In this document: positions 59,870-64,000 of the stretch, in pieces | Position numbering within the stretch: the first letter of the stretch is position 1 | Layout of the letters: each line of letters starts with the position of its first letter | NCBI GenBank assembly: GCA_024233575.1 | Contig: JACKPN010000001.1 | Location: forward strand, 186,001 to 250,000 | DNA: 64,000 nucleotides | Source of the DNA: Chlamydiales bacterium | GTDB taxonomy: Bacteria; Chlamydiota; Chlamydiia; Chlamydiales; Criblamydiaceae | Direction: 5' to 3' | Notes under the pieces: model-generated | Told to the model about the DNA's origin: nothing | Databases searched by the model: none | What the model saw: the letters and a program-made list of their open reading frames with translations, nothing else | Position numbers and translations under genes: made by a program

Positions 59870-60898
59870 TTAATTGGCTGCCATCGCATGCGACTTGGAG
59901 GCCATATAGACCAACAGATCCACAACGCGGCATGAATATCCCATCTCATTGTCATACCATGAGATGATCTTATAAAATTTGCTGTTTAAGGCGATCCCGG
60001 CATCTTTATCGAAGATGGACGAATGGGTATCGCCAATAAAATCTGTCGAAACGACCTGCTCATCACAATAGCTAAGGATACCGCTCATTTCGCCCTCGGC
60101 AGCGGTTTTCATTGCTTTGCAGATCTCTTCATAAGAGGTTTCGCGACTAAGACGTACAGTGAGGTCAACAACGGAGACGTCGGCTGTGGGAACGCGGAAT
60201 GCCATACCGGTCAGCTTGCCTTTTACCTCAGGGATGCAAAGCGCTACAGCTTTTGCCGCTCCAGTTGAGGCGGGAATAATATTCTGCCCTGCGCTGCGTC
60301 CTCCCCTGAAGTCTTTCTTGGATGGTCCATCGACAGTGGGCTGAGTTGCCGTCATCGCATGTACCGTCGTCATCAAACCTTCTTCAATACCGAAATTGTC
60401 CAGCAACACCTTTGTGATCGGCGCTAGGCAATTGGTCGTGCATGAGGCGTTGGAAACAATCGTGTCTGTTTCAGGGTTATATTTCTCATGGTTGACTCCC
60501 ATGACAAAAGTAGGGATATCCCCTTTTGCAGGTGCGGAGATAATCACACGCTTTGCACCGGCATCTAAATGCTTCTTCGCTTCTTCCGGCGTATTGAAAA
60601 GACCTGTTGATTCAATTACGAAGTCGACGCCTAACTCTTTCCAAGGAAGCTTGGAAGGGTCGCGTTCAGAACATACCTTTATCTTTTGACCGTCGGCGAT
60701 AATGAAGTCGCCTTTCGCTTCGATAGCTTTATCGTAGCGGCCATGTGTCGAATCATACTTGAGGAGATAAGCAAGATTGTCGGCAGGAACAAGGTCGTTA
60801 ACTGCAACGACCTCAATATCACTGCGTTGCATTGCTATACGAAATACTAGTCTGCCAATTCTACCAAAGCCGTTAATCGCTACTTTAATGCTCATCAT
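59870..60898 (-). CDS. gapA: Glyceraldehyde-3-phosphate dehydrogenase
   Basis: Glycolytic enzyme oxidising glyceraldehyde 3-phosphate with NAD+. 342 residues; INGFGRIGRLVFR NAD-binding start, catalytic Cys in SNASCTTNCLAP, HAMTATQPTVDGPSKKD and the C-terminal SWYDNEMGYS are all standard. Either of two adjacent ATG codons (60898 or 60895) can start; GGGGGAA lies upstream. Its own promoter is at 60927-60955, and a hairpin separates it from rplQ, so it is transcribed at least partly apart from the ribosomal operon. The rplQ-gapA neighbourhood is typical of Chlamydiae. Confidence 0.97.
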   Translation of the reverse strand: MMSIKVAINGFGRIGRLVFRIAMQRSDIEVVAVNDLVPADNLAYLLKYDSTHGRYDKAIEAKGDFIIADGQKIKVCSERDPSKLPWKELGVDFVIESTGLFNTPEEAKKHLDAGAKRVIISAPAKGDIPTFVMGVNHEKYNPETDTIVSNASCTTNCLAPITKVLLDNFGIEEGLMTTVHAMTATQPTVDGPSKKDFRGGRSAGQNIIPASTGAAKAVALCIPEVKGKLTGMAFRVPTADVSVVDLTVRLSRETSYEEICKAMKTAAEGEMSGILSYCDEQVVSTDFIGDTHSSIFDKDAGIALNSKFYKIISWYDNEMGYSCRVVDLLVYMASKSHAMAAN

Positions 60899-60926
60899 TT
60901 CCCCCGAGATTCAGTTTCGTAACGGC

Positions 60927-60955
60927 AGTATAATCCACTGGTTGCAGCATGTAAA
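60927..60955 (-). promoter_or_regulatory. Promoter of gapA
   Basis: Minus strand TTTACA (60950-60955) and TATACT (60927-60932) with exact 17-base spacing, giving a leader of about 20 bases. Very close to the major sigma consensus. Confidence 0.8.
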
Positions 60956-60980
60956 GAAAAACTATTCATAAAGAGGACTA

Positions 60981-61006
60981 TGCGGTAAAGGGGTTCCTTT
61001 ACCGCA
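60981..61006 (-). terminator. Hairpin between rplQ and gapA
   Basis: Perfect 11-bp stem TGCGGTAAAGG/CCTTTACCGCA with a four-base loop, 12 bases after the rplQ stop. No immediate T-run on the minus strand, so it may act as a partial terminator or protect the ribosomal mRNA end. Confidence 0.65.
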
Positions 61007-61018
61007 AGTCGTTGAAAT

Positions 61019-61447
61019 TTACTCAGGAAGGTACTCAATAATGCAGGTTTCAGCATTGTCGCCAACACGGTTAGCGCTGCGGACGATGCGTGTGTAGCCT
61101 CCATCTCGATTAGCAAAACGCGGACCCAAGTCATTGAACAACTTATCGAGTATGCGACGATCAGCATTGTATGCGCTTGTATCGCCATCGCGTGCTGCGC
61201 GCTTCTCTTTATCGGTCAATGAATTATATTGAATCATCATTGTTGCTATCGCCTTTCTGCGAGAAGCAAGAGACGATTTTTTCGCTAGCGTAATCATCTG
61301 ATCGGCATAACGGCGCAACTGCTTAGCTTTAGGAACAGTTGTCTCGATACGCCCGTGTGTGATCAGATTTTTAAGCATGTTAGCGAACATGCAACGTCTA
61401 TGCGACGTTGTGCGTCCTAACTTGTTAGTATCTTTTTTATGTCTCAT
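61019..61447 (-). CDS. rplQ: Ribosomal protein L17
   Basis: Large-subunit ribosomal protein, 142 residues: MRHKKDTNKLGRTTSHRRCM, the universal start, then FANMLKNLITHGRIETTVPKAKQLR and GGYTRIVRSANRVGDNAETCIIEYL. Last gene of the secY-rpsM-rpsK-rpoA-rplQ transcript, 17 bases after rpoA. Nothing unusual. Confidence 0.98.
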   Translation of the reverse strand: MRHKKDTNKLGRTTSHRRCMFANMLKNLITHGRIETTVPKAKQLRRYADQMITLAKKSSLASRRKAIATMMIQYNSLTDKEKRAARDGDTSAYNADRRILDKLFNDLGPRFANRDGGYTRIVRSANRVGDNAETCIIEYLPE

Positions 61448-61464
61448 TGGTAATACCTACAATC

Positions 61465-62583
61465 TTATATATCTGCGCCGGGGAACTGCTGCTTTTGTTC
61501 TTGTACCTGGGCAGCATATTCTTTAATTTTTTCTTTTACATTATCGGTATTGATACCGAATTTCGACAGGTCCATACCTAGTCCGAGTCCCATCTCATGA
61601 AGCTTGGCTTTGATCTCGTTAAGCGACTTCTTTCCAAAGTTACGGAACTCAAGCATTCTACGCTCAGGAATCGAAACAAGCTCGGCAATGGTTTCGATGT
61701 TTGCACCGCTTAGGCAGTTTGTTGAACGTACAGATAATTCAATCTCGTCGATACGAAGGCAAAGTTTCTCGAGAATTTCATTGTTGTCTCCATCAGATTC
61801 GCTATCACCTTCATCGAAAGTGATTAGCATCTCTTGAAGATTTTGAAAAATCACGTAATGCTTATTTGCAATCTGTGATGCAAAGCTTACTGCTTCAGTA
61901 GGTGCAATCCTTCCGTCTGTCGTTACTTCAATGATGAGACGATCGTAGTCAGTGTCTTGACCGACACGAGTATTCTCAACGTAGTAATTTACCAAACGAA
62001 CCGGAGAGTAACATGCATCAAGTAGAATATCATCCGAAGCTTTGTCAAATAATGCGTGACGCTCAGAAGGAACATATCCGCGACCGATAGCAACACGTAC
62101 ATCGATCTGTCTTTTGCATGGCTTCGTTACTGTGAAGATATGCAGATCTGGGTTGACTACCTCAAATACGCTGTCCTTGATAATGTCGCCTAATTTGATG
62201 GCTACTTTACCTTGGTTTTCATCAAGTTGGTCTTGTGTAACTTCGATGACTGTTGTGATGATGCGCGGTTCACGGGCAATTGGATCGTCGTCAACGGGGA
62301 TCTTGCGTAGAAGTGCGCTTTTAAGGTTGAGAACAATATTTGTCATGTCCTCAATTACACCTTCTACCGCCATGTACTCATGCGGAACGCCTTCGATGCG
62401 TATAGAGATGATTGCCGGTGCCTCGATGGAGGACAACAGCATGCGGCGCATGGAATTGCCGATAGTGTGGCCATAACCGCGCTCGAATGGCTCGGCGATG
62501 AAACGCGCAAAAGTCTTCGTTGCGCTCTTCTCATCGATTGTAATTTTCTCTGGCAATTCAAACTTGCCGTACTTTACTGCCAT
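61465..62583 (-). CDS. rpoA: RNA polymerase alpha subunit
   Basis: 372 residues. N-terminal assembly domain with GYGHTIGNSMRRMLLSSIEAPA; C-terminal DNA/activator-binding domain with LSGANIETIAELVSIPERRMLEFRNFGKKSLNEIKAKL. The linker includes an acidic run (DEGDSESDGDNNE). Length as in other chlamydiae, longer than E. coli (329). ATG at 62583. Within the alpha operon. Confidence 0.98.
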   Translation of the reverse strand: MAVKYGKFELPEKITIDEKSATKTFARFIAEPFERGYGHTIGNSMRRMLLSSIEAPAIISIRIEGVPHEYMAVEGVIEDMTNIVLNLKSALLRKIPVDDDPIAREPRIITTVIEVTQDQLDENQGKVAIKLGDIIKDSVFEVVNPDLHIFTVTKPCKRQIDVRVAIGRGYVPSERHALFDKASDDILLDACYSPVRLVNYYVENTRVGQDTDYDRLIIEVTTDGRIAPTEAVSFASQIANKHYVIFQNLQEMLITFDEGDSESDGDNNEILEKLCLRIDEIELSVRSTNCLSGANIETIAELVSIPERRMLEFRNFGKKSLNEIKAKLHEMGLGLGMDLSKFGINTDNVKEKIKEYAAQVQEQKQQFPGADI

Positions 62584-62622
62584 GTTTATCTCCTAATCAA
62601 TTGCTTATCGTACATTTACAGG

Positions 62623-63027
62623 TTAAACGCGTCTGCGCTTACGTGGGCGGCAGCCGTTATGTGGGACTGGTGTCTTGTCAACGATCTCTGTGATAGAAAG
62701 TCCCGATGACTGAACGCCACGAACCGCTGATTCACGTCCTGCTCCCGGTCCGTTCAGACGGATAGACACTTCCTTCATACCTAAGCTTGCTGCAGTTTTT
62801 GCTGCATCTTGCGCTGCTAGCGTTGCTGCGAAAGCCGAGGACTTACGGGAACCTGAGAAGTTTACTTTTCCAGCTGAAGACCAAGAAACGACTCTGCCGG
62901 CAGGGTCGGTGATAACGATGATCGTGTTGTTGAAAGTCGCTTTTACATGGACGACTCCGACCGGTACGCTTTGGTGTGTACGCTTTCTTGTTTTAACAAC
63001 TTTTTTTTGTGAAGATTGTTTAGCCAC
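62623..63027 (-). CDS. rpsK: Ribosomal protein S11
   Basis: 134 residues; GVVHVKATFNNTIIVITDP, GRVVSWSSAGKVNFSGSRKSSAFAA, RLNGPGAGRESAVRG and the C-terminal DKTPVPHNGCRPRKRRRV are diagnostic of S11. Encoded between rpsM and rpoA in the standard order. Confidence 0.98.
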   Translation of the reverse strand: MAKQSSQKKVVKTRKRTHQSVPVGVVHVKATFNNTIIVITDPAGRVVSWSSAGKVNFSGSRKSSAFAATLAAQDAAKTAASLGMKEVSIRLNGPGAGRESAVRGVQSSGLSITEIVDKTPVPHNGCRPRKRRRV

Positions 63028-63046
63028 TCTTGTTTACTCCAATTAC

Positions 63047-63415
63047 TTATTTTTTCTTATTAGCGACCGTTTTCTTACGTCCTTTACGCGTACGGGCGTT
63101 GGTGCTGGTACGCTGTCCGCGAACCGGCAACCCACTGCGGTGACGCAGTCCACGATAGGAGTGGATGCTGATCAAGCGCTTAATATCATTTTGTACTTTA
63201 CGGCGTAGGTCACCCTCTACAACATACTGTGATTGGAGCAGGGTGTTGAGCTTCGCGATGTCGTCTTGCGTCAAGTCCGCTGCACGTGTGCCGGGGTCAA
63301 GATTTATCTTTTCGCAAATTTCCTGCGCTTTAGCTCTTCCGATACCATAGATGTATGTTAAAGAGATCTCTAATCTTTTCTTGTCCGGTATGTCGATACC
63401 GATAACTCTAGGCAT
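63047..63415 (-). CDS. rpsM: Ribosomal protein S13
   Basis: 122 residues; PRVIGIDIPDKKRLEISLTYIYGIG and RGLRHRSGLPVRGQRTSTNARTRKG are the family signatures. Follows secY by 95 bases on the minus strand. Confidence 0.98.
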   Translation of the reverse strand: MPRVIGIDIPDKKRLEISLTYIYGIGRAKAQEICEKINLDPGTRAADLTQDDIAKLNTLLQSQYVVEGDLRRKVQNDIKRLISIHSYRGLRHRSGLPVRGQRTSTNARTRKGRKKTVANKKK

Positions 63416-63510
63416 GTATTTCTCCTACCTTTTCCTAAAATAACCTTAGTAGTTTACCATAGTTTTTTTTAAAGAGCAACAAGTCATTTTAGAACTATTG
63501 TAATATTTTC

Positions 63511-64000
63511 TTAACGACCTCTAACTCTACCACGCTTCATGAAGCCATCGTAACGCTTCATGATTAAATGGGATTCGATCTGTTTCATCGTATCCAGGAC
63601 AACACCGACAAGGATCAACAGCGCAGTGCCTCCGAAGAAGTAACTGATCTGTTGCGAGACACCTAAAAACCTTTGCACCATTGTTGGAAGAATCGCTATC
63701 ATTGCCAGGAAAAGCGCTCCCAAAAGGGTGATTTTGTTCATGGTAGACTCTAGGTAGTCCTGTGTCGGTTTCCCTTGTCTAACTCCCGGAATGAAAGCTC
63801 CGTTCTTCTTCATATCAGAAGCGATCTGATCCGGATGGAACTGTGTTGCAGTCCAGAAGTAAGTGAAGAAGACGATCAGCATAATGAACATGACCATATA
63901 CACATTACTTCCAGGTGACATCCAACTGCTGACTGTACCTAACCAGTTGCCGGAGCCGACGAATGTTCCCAGAGTTGCAGGAAACATCAACAGCGATGAG
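63511..64000 (-). CDS. secY: Preprotein translocase subunit SecY, C-terminal part
   Basis: The last ~163 residues of SecY, the channel of the Sec system; the gene continues past the right edge. SSLLMFPATLG, FTYFWTATQFHPDQIASDMKKNGAFIPGVRQGKPTQDYL (the conserved C5 loop region) and GTALLILVGVVLDTMKQIESHLIMKRYDGFMK are typical. It heads the rpsM-rpsK-rpoA-rplQ run. Confidence 0.97.
   Translation of the reverse strand, partial: SSLLMFPATLGTFVGSGNWLGTVSSWMSPGSNVYMVMFIMLIVFFTYFWTATQFHPDQIASDMKKNGAFIPGVRQGKPTQDYLESTMNKITLLGALFLAMIAILPTMVQRFLGVSQQISYFFGGTALLILVGVVLDTMKQIESHLIMKRYDGFMKRGRVRGR

Overview
The window is a chromosomal segment of a member of the Chlamydiae, most likely an environmental (amoeba-associated) lineage rather than Chlamydia itself. 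The clearest evidence is the minus-strand cluster at the right end: secY (partial)-rpsM-rpsK-rpoA-rplQ-gapA, followed by an acidic protein resembling CT504. From memory, this is the C. trachomatis gene order. The fused TreS-maltokinase/GlgE/GlgB operon, the glyoxylate-bypass genes, and the AT-rich F-box and host-interaction-type genes fit the Criblamydiaceae/Waddliaceae better than the reduced Chlamydiaceae. The species cannot be fixed from the sequence alone.

Layout. 1-6140: GlgE-pathway operon (glgB partial, treS-mak, glgE) making glycogen from trehalose. 6200-12110: a membrane protein, tag, trmO, two related small unknown genes overlapping an acetyltransferase gene, and an MscS channel. 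12105-14560: dsbB with small membrane/charged neighbours, an exported FkbM-type methyltransferase and an RRM protein. 15094-21312: a 41-bp palindrome, a membrane protein and mntR, an acyl-CoA oxidase, an unknown AT-rich gene and a MATE transporter. 21400-26264: GNAT-nitrilase fusion, peroxiredoxin, DUF1499 and prolyl oligopeptidase. 26281-34804: F-box protein, a miniature inverted-repeat element, a possible structured RNA, a RimK-like ligase, tandem vWA proteins, a hydrolase, a P-loop kinase, a flavoprotein and a CPA1 antiporter. 34943-45801: barrel-like outer-membrane protein, TPP riboswitch with MFS transporter, HAD-like gene, exported SDR, PAP2, queF, S10 peptidase and small genes. 45860-53629: pncA, frameshifted pncB, a tyrP-like permease, glycerate kinase, aceB and aceA. 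53765-58903: three tandem HAD-like paralogs and two unknown genes. 58966-64000: the ribosomal/gapA cluster.

Carbon metabolism ties several regions together: acyl-CoA oxidase could feed acetyl-CoA into aceB/aceA, glycerate kinase lies back to back with aceBA, and GlgE stores carbon as glycogen. NAD salvage is present, but pncB carries two frameshifts as read. Thiamine-compound uptake looks riboswitch-controlled.

The most unusual material is a four-member family of HAD-fold proteins (37467, 53765, 55414, 56818). Two members end in Cys-Val-Ile-Met, a CaaX prenylation box of the kind used by eukaryotic Ras. The catalytic aspartates decay progressively along the tandem array. Duplicated 3' tails of the upstream genes (the MFS gene and aceA) follow the first HAD gene at each locus. 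A dispersed palindrome beginning TATACCGAAA lies just upstream of two of these genes, of the F-box gene and of another AT-rich unknown gene. Together this suggests an expanding, host-directed gene family with associated repeats.
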